A stretch of DNA of 64,000 bases from Rhodococcoides corynebacterioides NBRC 14404. Lineage in GTDB: Bacteria > Actinomycetota > Actinomycetes > Mycobacteriales > Mycobacteriaceae. The notes under the pieces are model-generated. The model saw nothing but the letters and a program-made list of their open reading frames with translations. It searched no databases and was not told the DNA's origin. The stretch is taken from the NCBI RefSeq assembly GCF_001894765.1, contig NZ_BCWV01000005.1, positions 341,982 to 405,981 on the forward strand. Reading direction: 5' to 3'. Position 1 is the stretch's first letter, and each line of letters opens with the position of its first letter. Of this stretch, positions 56,697-64,000 are shown in pieces. Position numbers and translations under genes: made by a program.

Positions 56697-57877
56697 CGAA
56701 GCAGCCCCTGAACCCACAGCGCGAAGGAGTTCCAGGTGTCGATCGCCCAGTCGAGGGTGGCCCCGCTGCCGTTGGTCACCACGAGCGCCACGATGACGGC
56801 GACGAGCGCGGCGAGCACCAGCAGCGCCACCGCCGCACCGGACACCCGGCTGCGATAGAGGGTCGCCATCGCCTTGGCGTCGACGAGCTTCGGTCCCACC
56901 TTGAGACGGGTCATGAACGTCGAGGGGGTGCTCGCCCGCTTGCCGGCGTCGAAGAACTCGTCCAGGGACGCGGAGCAGCCGACGGTGACGATCAACGAGG
57001 CACCGTGATGGTCGGCGAGCAGCAACGCCAGATCCGATGCCGTCCCGGTCGCGGGAAAGGTCATGGCTCCGATGCCGAGGTCCTGGATGCGCTCGAGGCC
57101 CTTCGCGTGGCCGTCGGAATCGGCCGGGAGCACCACCTCGGCACCCGACTTCAGCGTCCTGCTGCTGACGTCGTCGGGATCGCCGACGATGAGGTCGGGG
57201 CGGTACCCCGCGTCGGCGAGGGTGTCCGCGCCGGCACCGACGCCGATGAGGATCGGCGAGTACTCCTTGACGAACGGGCGCAGCGCCTTGAGGTCGGCGA
57301 CGTGGTCGGGCCCCTCGGCCACGACGACCACGTGTCGGCCCGCCATCGCGACGTCCACGTCCGGCACGCCGACGCCGTCGATCAGCAGCGGCGACTCGGT
57401 GCGGATGAACTCGATGGTGTTGCCGGAGAACGCTTCCAGGTGATCGACGAGAGCGGACTTGGCCTCGATCATCCGATCGGAGACGTCGGCCTCGGTCTGC
57501 TCGGTGCCCTCGGCCAGCACGCGCTCACCCGCGAAGACGGTGCCGTCGTGCAGACGCACCTTGGCGCCGTCCTTGATCTTCTTGAGCGCGTCGGGACCGA
57601 CCTCGTCGATCAGGACGACGCCGTTGGCCACCAGCACCTCGGGGCCGAGGTTGGGGTAGCGCCCCGAGATGGAGGCCGACGCGTTGACGACGGCGGTCAC
57701 GCCGGCCTGGACGAGCTGGTCGGCCGTGATGCGGTCGAGATCGAGTTCGTCGAGAACGACGACGTCGCCCGGACCGACACGGCGCAGCAGCTTGGCCGTG
57801 GAGCGGTCGACGCGGGCGATTCCCGTGACTCCGGGAAGAGAGTCGTGACTACGCGAGAGCAGAGCCGGCATCTTCAT
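56693..57877 (-). CDS. steA: SteA-like cytokinetic ring protein
   Basis: The 394-residue protein begins MKMPALLSRSHDSLPGVTGIARVDRSTAKLL. It has a thiamin-pyrophosphokinase-like domain (VVVVAEGPDHVADLKALRPFVKEYSPILIGVGAGADTLADAGYRPDLIVGDPDDVSSRTLKSG, including GADTL and DPDD). The C-terminus has one membrane span (GAAVALLVLAALVAVIVALVVT). In Corynebacterium SteA with SteB recruits cell-wall hydrolysis to the division site. Coupled to mctB, which by position corresponds to steB in the pair; Rv1697/Rv1698. The Met-Lys-Met start at 57877 fits relatives. Confidence 0.88.
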   Translation of the reverse strand: MKMPALLSRSHDSLPGVTGIARVDRSTAKLLRRVGPGDVVVLDELDLDRITADQLVQAGVTAVVNASASISGRYPNLGPEVLVANGVVLIDEVGPDALKKIKDGAKVRLHDGTVFAGERVLAEGTEQTEADVSDRMIEAKSALVDHLEAFSGNTIEFIRTESPLLIDGVGVPDVDVAMAGRHVVVVAEGPDHVADLKALRPFVKEYSPILIGVGAGADTLADAGYRPDLIVGDPDDVSSRTLKSGAEVVLPADSDGHAKGLERIQDLGIGAMTFPATGTASDLALLLADHHGASLIVTVGCSASLDEFFDAGKRASTPSTFMTRLKVGPKLVDAKAMATLYRSRVSGAAVALLVLAALVAVIVALVVTNGSGATLDWAIDTWNSFALWVQGLLR

Positions 57878-57992
57878 GCGTTCGATGATGGGGAACGACG
57901 GCCCGCCGATGAGGGAGGCGCGCCGTATCAACTACCACATCGTTCACACGAGTCACACCGGCGGGTGCGTCGACCCGGGACCGATCCCGGGG

Positions 57993-59762
57993 TCAGGACG
58001 CGGCGGCGCGACGCTCCGCCGTCGCCGTGGCGAGTAGCTCCTCCGCGTGCGCACGACCGGTCTCCGTGTCGTCGAGTCCGGCCAACATCCGGGCCAGCTC
58101 GACCACGCGGTCCGAGTCGCTCAGCGTGCGCACTCCACTGCCCGGACCGCCCTTGCGGGTGTCGGTCTTGTTCACCACGAGATGTGTGTCGGCGAATGCC
58201 GCCACCTGCGGCAGGTGGGTCACCACGATCACCTGGTGCGTGCGGGCCAACCGCGCCAGCCGCTTACCGATCTCCACGGCCGCGCGGCCACCGACGCCGG
58301 CGTCGACCTCGTCGAACACCATGGTCGATCCGGCGTCCGACTGCGCCAGCACCACTTCGAGCGCGAGCATCACGCGGGACAGCTCGCCGCCCGACGCACT
58401 CTTCGTCAGCGGCAGCGATTGGGCACCGCTGTGTGCGGCCAGCCGGAACTCGACGTCGTCGACGCCCGACGAGCCGGCGTGCAGACTCGCGCCACCCACC
58501 TCGAGCGCGACGCGATCGTCCTGCGCCGCCGGACGCGGGCGCACCACGACCTCGAGCTTGGCCTTGCCCATCGCGAGTCCGGACAACTCCGTGCTGACGG
58601 CCTTGGCCAGTCGGGTCGCCGCCTTGGTCCGCGCCGCGCTGAGTGACGCCGCGACGGACGCCGTCGCCGCGGCACCGGTCCGCACCTGCTCGGCGAGGGC
58701 GGCCAGGGCGTCGGCGGACACGTCCAGTCCGGTCAACCTCTCGCGGGCCTCCTGCGCCCAGGCGAGAACACCGTCGACGTCGGCGGCGTACTTGCGAGTG
58801 AGGTTCTTCAGCTCGGCCTGCCGCGAGAGCATGGTGTCCAACGATTCGGGATCCGCCGGGAGGTCGTCGAGGTAGGCCGTCAGGTCCGCGCCGACGTCGG
58901 TGACCACGGCGATCGCCTCGGCGACGCGCGGCCCCAGCGCCCGGAGCACCTCGTCGTCGGCGGAGTCGAGGCGATCCCGCGCGGTACCGAGCAACGCCAT
59001 GACGGACACGTCGTCGGGATCGTCGCCTCCCGTGAGAGCTCCACGAGCGCCGGCTGCGGCGTCACGCAGGCTGTCGAGGTCGCCCAACCGACGCACGGCG
59101 GCGGAGATCGCGGCGTCCTCACCGGGTTCGGGGGCGACGGCGTCGATTTCCTGGAGAGCGAACGTCAGCTGGTCCGCCTCGCGGGCCATCTCGCGGGCGC
59201 GCTCGGTTCGGTCCCGGAGTTCGTCGACCGCGGCGAGCCACGCGCGTCGCCGCGTGCGGTACTCGGTGAGCAGGGCCGTCACCGTGTCTCCGGCGAAGCG
59301 ATCCAGCGCCGCCCGCTGTTGGTCGCTGCGCTGCAATCGCAACTGGTCGTTCTGTCCGTGGACGGTCAGCAGCGACCCGGTGAACTCCGACAGCACGCCC
59401 GCCGGCACGCTGCGGCCGCCGAGGTGTGCCCGCGAGCGTCCGTCGGTGGACACCGAGCGCACGGCGATGATGCTGTCGTCGTCGTCGCGTCGGGCCCCGG
59501 TCGACTCGAGCAGCGCCTCGACCTCTCCGCGCGCGGGATCGCCCACCGTGTCGGTGGTGAACCGACCTTCGACGACGGCGCGGTCCGCCCCGACCCGAAC
59601 CCGGCCGGCGTCGGCGCGTGCCCCGGAGAGCAGGTGCAGGCCGGTGACGACCATCGTCTTGCCGGCGCCGGTCTCACCGGTGAGGACCGTCAGTCCCGTC
59701 GAGAACGTTGCGGTGGCCTCGGCAATGGCGCCGAGCCCGTCGATACGAATTTCGGACAGCAC
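57993..59762 (-). CDS. recN: DNA repair protein RecN
   Basis: The 589-residue SMC-like ATPase has Walker A GETGAGKT (residues 29-36), a central coiled-coil region (~160-380) and the signature/Walker B end SASGGELSRVMLALEV ... TMVFDEVDAGVGG. It holds broken DNA ends together in double-strand break repair. GTG start at 59762, four bases after nadK. LexA control cannot be seen, because no SOS box is evident in front of it and it is probably read through from nadK. Confidence 0.95.
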   Translation of the reverse strand: MLSEIRIDGLGAIAEATATFSTGLTVLTGETGAGKTMVVTGLHLLSGARADAGRVRVGADRAVVEGRFTTDTVGDPARGEVEALLESTGARRDDDDSIIAVRSVSTDGRSRAHLGGRSVPAGVLSEFTGSLLTVHGQNDQLRLQRSDQQRAALDRFAGDTVTALLTEYRTRRRAWLAAVDELRDRTERAREMAREADQLTFALQEIDAVAPEPGEDAAISAAVRRLGDLDSLRDAAAGARGALTGGDDPDDVSVMALLGTARDRLDSADDEVLRALGPRVAEAIAVVTDVGADLTAYLDDLPADPESLDTMLSRQAELKNLTRKYAADVDGVLAWAQEARERLTGLDVSADALAALAEQVRTGAAATASVAASLSAARTKAATRLAKAVSTELSGLAMGKAKLEVVVRPRPAAQDDRVALEVGGASLHAGSSGVDDVEFRLAAHSGAQSLPLTKSASGGELSRVMLALEVVLAQSDAGSTMVFDEVDAGVGGRAAVEIGKRLARLARTHQVIVVTHLPQVAAFADTHLVVNKTDTRKGGPGSGVRTLSDSDRVVELARMLAGLDDTETGRAHAEELLATATAERRAAAS

Positions 59763-59766
59763 GCGG

Positions 59767-60723
59767 TTACGTCACCCTCCCCCGCCAGCCGGTGACCGGC
59801 AGTGCGAACTTGTGGACCAGTCGATCGGCGAACGGCGCGGAATCGAGCCGCACCCACTTGATGGGTTCGGATCCCCGCACCACCTCCACCCGCGCACCGG
59901 GTGGCAGCGTCATGGTGCGGCGGCCGTCGCAGAAGACCAATGCCTCGCGGCCGCCGTCGAAGATCTCGACGGCGATGTGCGATTCCGGGCTGGTGACCAG
60001 CGGGCGCGCGAACAACGCATGCGCGTTGCTCGGGATCACGAGGATCGCGTCCAACTCCGGCCACACCACCGGCCCGCCCGCGGAGAACGCGTACGCGGTG
60101 GACCCCGTGGGCGTGGCGAGGAGAACACCGTCGCACCCGAACGCGGACACCGGCCGATCGTCGACCTCGAGCACCACTTCCAACACCCCGAGGCGGGACG
60201 CGTTCTCGATACTGGCCTCGTTGAGCGCCCACCCTCGTTCGACCACCTCACCGTCGACGAGCACGGCGATGTCGAGCGTCATGCGCGGTTCGATGCGGTA
60301 CGTGCGATGCACGACGATGTCGAGGGTCTCCTCGAGGGCGTCGGCCTCGGCCTCCGCGAGAAAACCGATGCGGCCCAGGTTGATACCCAACACCGGGATG
60401 GACGCTCCGCGCGCCAACTCGGCAGCGCGCAGGAACGTGCCGTCTCCGCCGAGAACCAGGACGAGTTCGCAGCCCACGGCCGCGGCCGGGCCGAATTCGA
60501 CCACGGAGACGTCGGAGTGGGGCTCGGACAACGCGTCGACGCCGGACGTGGACTCGAGCCGGGACGCGTCGTGCTCGTCGACGAGCACGCGCAGACCGAT
60601 GCCGTGCTCATGGAACACCTTGGCCGCGCGGCGCGCGGTCTGCTCGATGTCGGGCCGTCCGGGGTGCGCGACCAGCAGCACGGTCCGGTCCGGGGTGGGT
60701 TCGGTTCCCGGCAGGATGGTCAT
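59767..60723 (-). CDS. nadK: NAD kinase
   Basis: The 318-residue kinase phosphorylates NAD to NADP. GGDGT (residues 92-96) is the catalytic motif; [24 protein letters not shown] and [26 protein letters not shown] segments complete the family pattern. The ATG overlaps the tlyA stop (ATGA). With gnd and GuaB1 elsewhere in the window it shapes the NADPH supply. Matches Rv1695. Confidence 0.96.
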   Translation of the reverse strand: MTILPGTEPTPDRTVLLVAHPGRPDIEQTARRAAKVFHEHGIGLRVLVDEHDASRLESTSGVDALSEPHSDVSVVEFGPAAAVGCELVLVLGGDGTFLRAAELARGASIPVLGINLGRIGFLAEAEADALEETLDIVVHRTYRIEPRMTLDIAVLVDGEVVERGWALNEASIENASRLGVLEVVLEVDDRPVSAFGCDGVLLATPTGSTAYAFSAGGPVVWPELDAILVIPSNAHALFARPLVTSPESHIAVEIFDGGREALVFCDGRRTMTLPPGARVEVVRGSEPIKWVRLDSAPFADRLVHKFALPVTGWRGRVT

Positions 60724-61541
60724 TGCGGTCCCTTCGCCACGGCGGCCGCCACGAGATCCTCGATCACGGGCGCGGCGCCGGACTCACCGTCCGCCGTCGT
60801 CAACCAGAGGAAGTATTCGACGTTCCCCGCCGGCCCCGGCAACGGACTCGGCGCCACCCCGCGGGTACGCAGGCCGAGCGCCTCCGCGGCACGGGCCACC
60901 TCGACGACGGCCGCCGCGCGCATCGCGGGATCACGGACCACGCCGCCGGACCCGATCCGGTCCTTCCCCACCTCGAACTGCGGCTTCACCATGGGCACGA
61001 TGCTGCCACCCGGTGCCAGCGAGGCGACGAACGCCGGCAGCACCAGCGACAACGAGATGAACGACAGGTCGGCGACGATCAGGTCGACCGGGCCGCCGAT
61101 CGTCTCGGCGTCGATGCTCCGGACGTTGGTCCGATCGTGCACATGCACGCGGTTGTCGCTCTGCAGGCGCCAGACCAGCTGGCCGTATCCGACGTCGACC
61201 GCCACCACCTCGCGGGCGCCGCGGGAGAGGAGAACGTCGGTGAACCCACCGGTCGACGCGCCGGCGTCCAGACAACGGCGACCGGTCACGGCGAGACCCT
61301 GCGGCTCGAACTCGCTCAGAGCCCCGAGCAGTTTGTGAGCCCCGCGCGAGGCCCACGACACCTCGTCGGCCACCTCGACGACACGCAGTGCGGTGGCCGG
61401 CTCGACGGCCGTCGCGGGCTTGGTGGCCACCGATCCCGCGATGAGGACCCGGCCCTCCGCGATGAGGTCCGACGCGTGCTCCCGCGACCTCGCGAGACCC
61501 CGCCGGACCAACTCGGCATCGACCCGTGCTCGACGAGCCAT
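60720..61541 (-). CDS. tlyA: TlyA-family rRNA 2'-O-methyltransferase
   Basis: The 273-residue protein has an N-terminal S4 domain ([32 protein letters not shown]) and a Rossmann methyltransferase core ([35 protein letters not shown] ... [16 protein letters not shown]). TlyA methylates 16S C1409 and 23S C1920 and so permits capreomycin binding; this is the long form with S4, as in Rv1694. The old hemolysin label is wrong. ATG overlaps the stop of the upstream small gene (TGATG). Confidence 0.95.
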   Translation of the reverse strand: MARRARVDAELVRRGLARSREHASDLIAEGRVLIAGSVATKPATAVEPATALRVVEVADEVSWASRGAHKLLGALSEFEPQGLAVTGRRCLDAGASTGGFTDVLLSRGAREVVAVDVGYGQLVWRLQSDNRVHVHDRTNVRSIDAETIGGPVDLIVADLSFISLSLVLPAFVASLAPGGSIVPMVKPQFEVGKDRIGSGGVVRDPAMRAAAVVEVARAAEALGLRTRGVAPSPLPGPAGNVEYFLWLTTADGESGAAPVIEDLVAAAVAKGPQ

Positions 61542-61798
61542 CAGGACTTGTCCACCGAGCTCAGTGCGTCGACCAGAACGTCGTGAGCACGGCCGAGGAT
61601 CTGCGCGCGACGGGACAACGCGACCAACCCGTGGACGTCGGCCGTCCCTTCGCCACTCGGAACCTGCGCCGCCCGATCGGCCTCGGCGAGAAGGTCGGTC
61701 ACCTGCGCCCGAATCGCGTCCGGATCCGACGCGCCGTCGAGGACACCGCCCTGCTGCGCGGGGCGATGGTGACCGGGGAGTGGGACCGACGACGTCAT
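61541..61798 (-). CDS. Small conserved protein (Rv1693-like)
   Basis: The 85-residue protein starts at ATG 61798 (MTSSVPLPGHH) and has a helical core, DPDAIRAQVTDLLAEADRAAQVPSGEGTADVHGLVALSRRAQILGRAHDVLVDALSSVD. It has Ala/Leu heptad-like spacing and no catalytic motif. It couples to tlyA (TGATG) and follows the 26-bp repeats. In M. tuberculosis a small gene holds the same place. Function unknown. Confidence 0.7.
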   Translation of the reverse strand: MTSSVPLPGHHRPAQQGGVLDGASDPDAIRAQVTDLLAEADRAAQVPSGEGTADVHGLVALSRRAQILGRAHDVLVDALSSVDKS

Positions 61799-61823
61799 CG
61801 CCGACCACGCTAGCCGATCGGCC

Positions 61824-61901
61824 CGACAGGGCCCCGTCGCGGCCGGTCCCGACAGGGCCCCGTCGCGGCCGGTCCCGACAGGGCCCTGTCGCGGCCGGTC
61901 C
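61824..61901. repeat. Three tandem 26-bp repeats with internal palindrome
   Basis: The unit CGACAGGGCCCCGTCGCGGC followed by CGGTCC is repeated at 61824-61849, 61850-61875 and 61876-61901 with one base difference in the third copy, which makes its core CGACAGGGCCCTGTCG a perfect 16-bp palindrome. The array begins two bases after the phosphatase stop and fills the gap up to the small gene. Terminator, operator array or slippage repeat are all possible. Confidence 0.85.
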
Positions 61902-61902
61902 C

Positions 61903-62916
61903 TCAGGATCGGGTGCGCCACTCCTCCACCACCGCGCGGGCGGCGTCGTCGACACCCTCGATTGTGTCGACACCGTCCAGTGCCCACACCGCAGGGAGGA
62001 TCGAACGCAACGCGTCCGCCCAGGCCGGTTCGCCGGCGGTTCGGTCCCCGGACTCGGTGTCGGAGGACAGGAGCACCGTGGCTCCGTCGCGCTCCACGGA
62101 CCAGCGGTCGGTCGCGGCGATGAGGGATGCGGATTCGTCCTCGAGCAGCACCGCGAGCGACGACGCGAGGTGCGTCGGGCGGGACTCGGGACCGGCCCAC
62201 AACACGTCGTCGACGGTGCTCACCCCGGTCAACACGAGCAACGAGGGAATGCCGACGGTGTTGGCCCCGGCGATGTCGGTGTCGAGCCGGTCCCCGACGA
62301 CGAGGGGGGACGACGACCCGGATCGCGCCAACGCGTCGTCCATCAGCGGCGCCTCGGGCTTGCCGGCCACACGCGGTCGCATCCCTGTGGCGGCCGCGAC
62401 TGCTGCGACCATGGCGCCGTTGCCGGGCCCCAGACCGCGGGGTGTCGGCAGGCTGGTGTCGGCATTCGCCGCGACCCAGACGGCACCGGCTCGGACGGCG
62501 TAGGTGGCCTCGGCGATGTCCGACCAGCCCGTGTCGGGGGAATGACCCTGCACCACGGCGTCGGGTGTGGGGTCGGCGGAGCGGGTGGTCGTCAGCCCGA
62601 CGGCTTCCACCTCGGACGCGAGCGCGTCGGTCCCGACCACCAACACCGTCGAGCCCGTCGGCACCAGCTCGGCGAGCAGGCGGGCCGCCGCCTGCGACGA
62701 CGTGACCACCGAGTCGTCGGGCGCGTGGAAGCCGAGGTCGCGCAGGTGCTCCGCGACGGCGGCCGGAGTCCGGCTGGCGTTGTTGGTGACGTAGCACAGG
62801 CTCGACGAGCACTCCCGGAGCACGTCCACCGCACCCTCCACGGGATCGGGTCCGCGATAGAGCGTGCCGTCGAGATCGAGCAGCAGTGCGTCGTGGCGGT
62901 CCGTCAGTCGGGTCAC
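61903..62916 (-). CDS. HAD-superfamily phosphatase, Rv1692-like (glycerol 3-phosphate phosphatase type)
   Basis: The 337-residue NagD-like phosphatase has the nucleophile motif DLDGTLYRG (Asp14, Asp16), SSLCYVTNNASRT with the motif II Thr, a cap domain, GKPEAPL and the acidic GDRLDTDI motif. A C-terminal extension of ~75 residues (LLEDESASLIAATDRWSVERDG ...) is typical of the mycobacterial Rv1692 group, which hydrolyses glycerol 3-phosphate in lipid recycling. The GTG start overlaps the TPR gene's stop (GTGA). Confidence 0.88.
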   Translation of the reverse strand: MTRLTDRHDALLLDLDGTLYRGPDPVEGAVDVLRECSSSLCYVTNNASRTPAAVAEHLRDLGFHAPDDSVVTSSQAAARLLAELVPTGSTVLVVGTDALASEVEAVGLTTTRSADPTPDAVVQGHSPDTGWSDIAEATYAVRAGAVWVAANADTSLPTPRGLGPGNGAMVAAVAAATGMRPRVAGKPEAPLMDDALARSGSSSPLVVGDRLDTDIAGANTVGIPSLLVLTGVSTVDDVLWAGPESRPTHLASSLAVLLEDESASLIAATDRWSVERDGATVLLSSDTESGDRTAGEPAWADALRSILPAVWALDGVDTIEGVDDAARAVVEEWRTRS

Positions 62917-63905
62917 GGCCCGGTCAGCTCGTCGACTCGATCCTCGGCATCGGTCTCGCCGTCGGTGTCGGCGGCGGCTGCACGCAGGAACCATTGCAGT
63001 CCGTCCTCCGCACGACCGGCCGCGACGAGCGCATCCGCATAGGCGTAGTAGTACCGCGCTGCGGCCGATCCGTCACGGTCTCCGTCGAGATCGGCGGTCT
63101 GCAGGGTGACCACGGCCTGGTCGTACTGGCCCATGTCCATGCGTGCCCCGGCGACGACGATGCGCAGCTCCGCGGCATCGTCGCCGGTCAGCATCCTGGC
63201 CTCGTCGCTGCGGCCGAGCTCGATGGCACGCTCGGGGCGGCCGAGTCCGCGTTCGCAGTCCGCCATCACGGACAGCAGTCCCGGCCCGCCGGCCATGCGC
63301 CTCGCGGCACGCAGTTCGGACAGCGCCTCGGCCCACTCGCCGGCGTGGTACGCGGCGATGCCGGCGGTCTCGCGCACCACGGCGATGCGACCGGCACGGC
63401 CGCGGGCGGCGCGCGCATGCGCGAGCGCTGCTGCCGGATCGTCGGCGATGAGGCGACTGGTCATCACGAGGTGCCGCGCCACGGTCTCGGCGTTGGTCTT
63501 GTCCAGGCTGAGCAGGTCGCGGCGCACCGCACCCTCGAGGTCCTTCGCCTCGACGTCGTCGGGCAGATCGGGTTCGGGAGCTCGTGCCGGGCGGGAGTCG
63601 GCTCCACGCCCCTGGCCGGCGCGGGGACCGGACGCACCGTCACCCCCGCGACGACGGTGATCACCCTGCGGTCGACCGGACCGGTCGGGACGCCCGGAGG
63701 AGGCGCCGCCCTGTCGTGGTCCGCCCGTGCGACGTTCGGTGTGTCGACGCCGGTCCTGGCTGCCGGCATCGTCACCGCGACGAGGCGTGCCCTGATGCCC
63801 GCCGCGACGATCACGCGAGGTACCCGACCGATCGTCACGTCGCGGGCGATCGTCGCGTCCCCGTGAGTCGTCGGCCGGGCCGTCCGGAGTGGGGGTGTCG
63901 GACAC
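62913..63905 (-). CDS. TPR-like protein with Arg/Asp/Gly-rich disordered N-terminus (Rv1691-like)
   Basis: The 330-residue protein begins with ~105 residues of RD/RG/GDRR low-complexity sequence (e.g. DSRGRDDRPRRDDRSG). The remaining ~220 residues are helical repeats of TPR type (AYHAGEWAEALSELRAARRM, VMADCERGLGRPERAIEL, AGARMDMGQYDQAVVTLQTA, AYADALVAAGRAEDGLQWFLRA). It is the first gene of the chain in the window, likely a scaffold that binds RNA or partner proteins; the basic tail suggests nucleic acid. GTG at 63905. Confidence 0.78.
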   Translation of the reverse strand: MSDTPTPDGPADDSRGRDDRPRRDDRSGTSRDRRGGHQGTPRRGDDAGSQDRRRHTERRTGGPRQGGASSGRPDRSGRPQGDHRRRGGDGASGPRAGQGRGADSRPARAPEPDLPDDVEAKDLEGAVRRDLLSLDKTNAETVARHLVMTSRLIADDPAAALAHARAARGRAGRIAVVRETAGIAAYHAGEWAEALSELRAARRMAGGPGLLSVMADCERGLGRPERAIELGRSDEARMLTGDDAAELRIVVAGARMDMGQYDQAVVTLQTADLDGDRDGSAAARYYYAYADALVAAGRAEDGLQWFLRAAAADTDGETDAEDRVDELTGP

Positions 63906-63957
63906 GGGCGAACCTTTCGTCGGTCGGCACTGCAGAGAGAAAAATACTGGAGAAACA

Positions 63958-63991
63958 CGAAAGGGGACCCACGTGAATGGGTCCCCTTTCG
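63958..63991 (-). terminator. Perfect 14-bp hairpin at the right edge
   Basis: CGAAAGGGGACCCA (63958-63971) and TGGGTCCCCTTTCG (63978-63991) pair perfectly around CGTGAA. Reading leftwards it would end the gene that lies just outside the window (tyrS by mycobacterial order). It lies 53 bp before the TPR gene, so that chain probably starts in the gap 63906-63957. Confidence 0.75.
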
Positions 63992-64000
63992 GAATGGTGG

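Noticed and set aside
60720..61541. Hemolysin gene (old label for tlyA and CNNM genes)
   Set aside because: The S4 plus methyltransferase domains show an rRNA methyltransferase, and the CNNM proteins are ion transporters or sensors; no haemolytic toxin is encoded.
61824..61901. 26-bp repeats as a small CRISPR array
   Set aside because: The copies are directly joined with no spacers and no cas gene is present.

Overview
The window is GC-rich actinobacterial chromosome with dense genes, many GTG/TTG starts and ATGA/GTGA overlaps. A mycolic-acid genus of the Mycobacteriales close to Rhodococcus is the best guess. The evidence is the gene content (F420-type luciferase-like oxidoreductase, GarA, SteA, MctB, GuaB1, BlaI/BlaR, VirS/MymA-like pair, IdeR boxes) and gene order that follows two Mycobacterium tuberculosis blocks: Rv1846c to about Rv1822, and Rv1713 back to Rv1691. 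No phage, IS element, CRISPR array or plasmid gene is visible, so this is core chromosome with a few accessory patches.

Layout. 1-5.1 kb: a MymA-like monooxygenase (cut by the window edge) divergent from a VirS-like AraC regulator, an SDR/F420 pair, NADH dehydrogenase II and a hotdog thioesterase. 5.1-9.5 kb: an iron-uptake locus with IdeR boxes, a FhuF-like protein and an ABC importer (two FecCD permeases, one with an RDD domain fused in front, and an ATPase) but no binding protein. 9.5-13.4 kb: a coupled membrane esterase and MprF-like aminoacyl-lipid synthase. 13.5-24 kb: BlaI/M56 peptidase, a DEAD-box helicase with a structured leader, 6-phosphogluconate dehydrogenase, a DMT transporter, GuaB1, two CNNM/CBS proteins and a conserved protein often called 3-methyladenine glycosylase. 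24-36.9 kb: central metabolism and its control, namely malate synthase G, a VWA lipid- or membrane-anchored protein, a phosphoesterase, gcvP behind a tandem glycine riboswitch, two MerR regulators, a DUF151 nuclease, GarA, gcvH, a CDP-alcohol phosphatidyltransferase and a Nudix hydrolase.

36.9-45.4 kb is the main accessory patch. A GAF-type regulator, a butanediol/acetoin-type SDR and a zinc alcohol dehydrogenase read leftwards. A CoA-transferase, a D-2-hydroxyacid dehydrogenase and an NTF2-FMO fusion read rightwards, and an extradiol-type dioxygenase faces them. A 19-bp motif occurs in inverted orientation upstream of the divergent promoter and of the FMO gene, and a CRP-like dyad lies upstream of both the regulator and the FMO.

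45.4-64 kb: a small DUF3263-like protein, a gamma carbonic anhydrase, tRNA-Pro, then a long leftward housekeeping chain in M. tuberculosis order (TPR protein, glycerol-3-phosphate-type phosphatase, small protein, tlyA, nadK, recN, steA, mctB, pyrG, Nudix, xerD, parA, scpA, scpB, rluB, cmk, der). Most of its junctions overlap by four bases. It couples cell division, chromosome segregation, nucleotide supply and ribosome modification or assembly.
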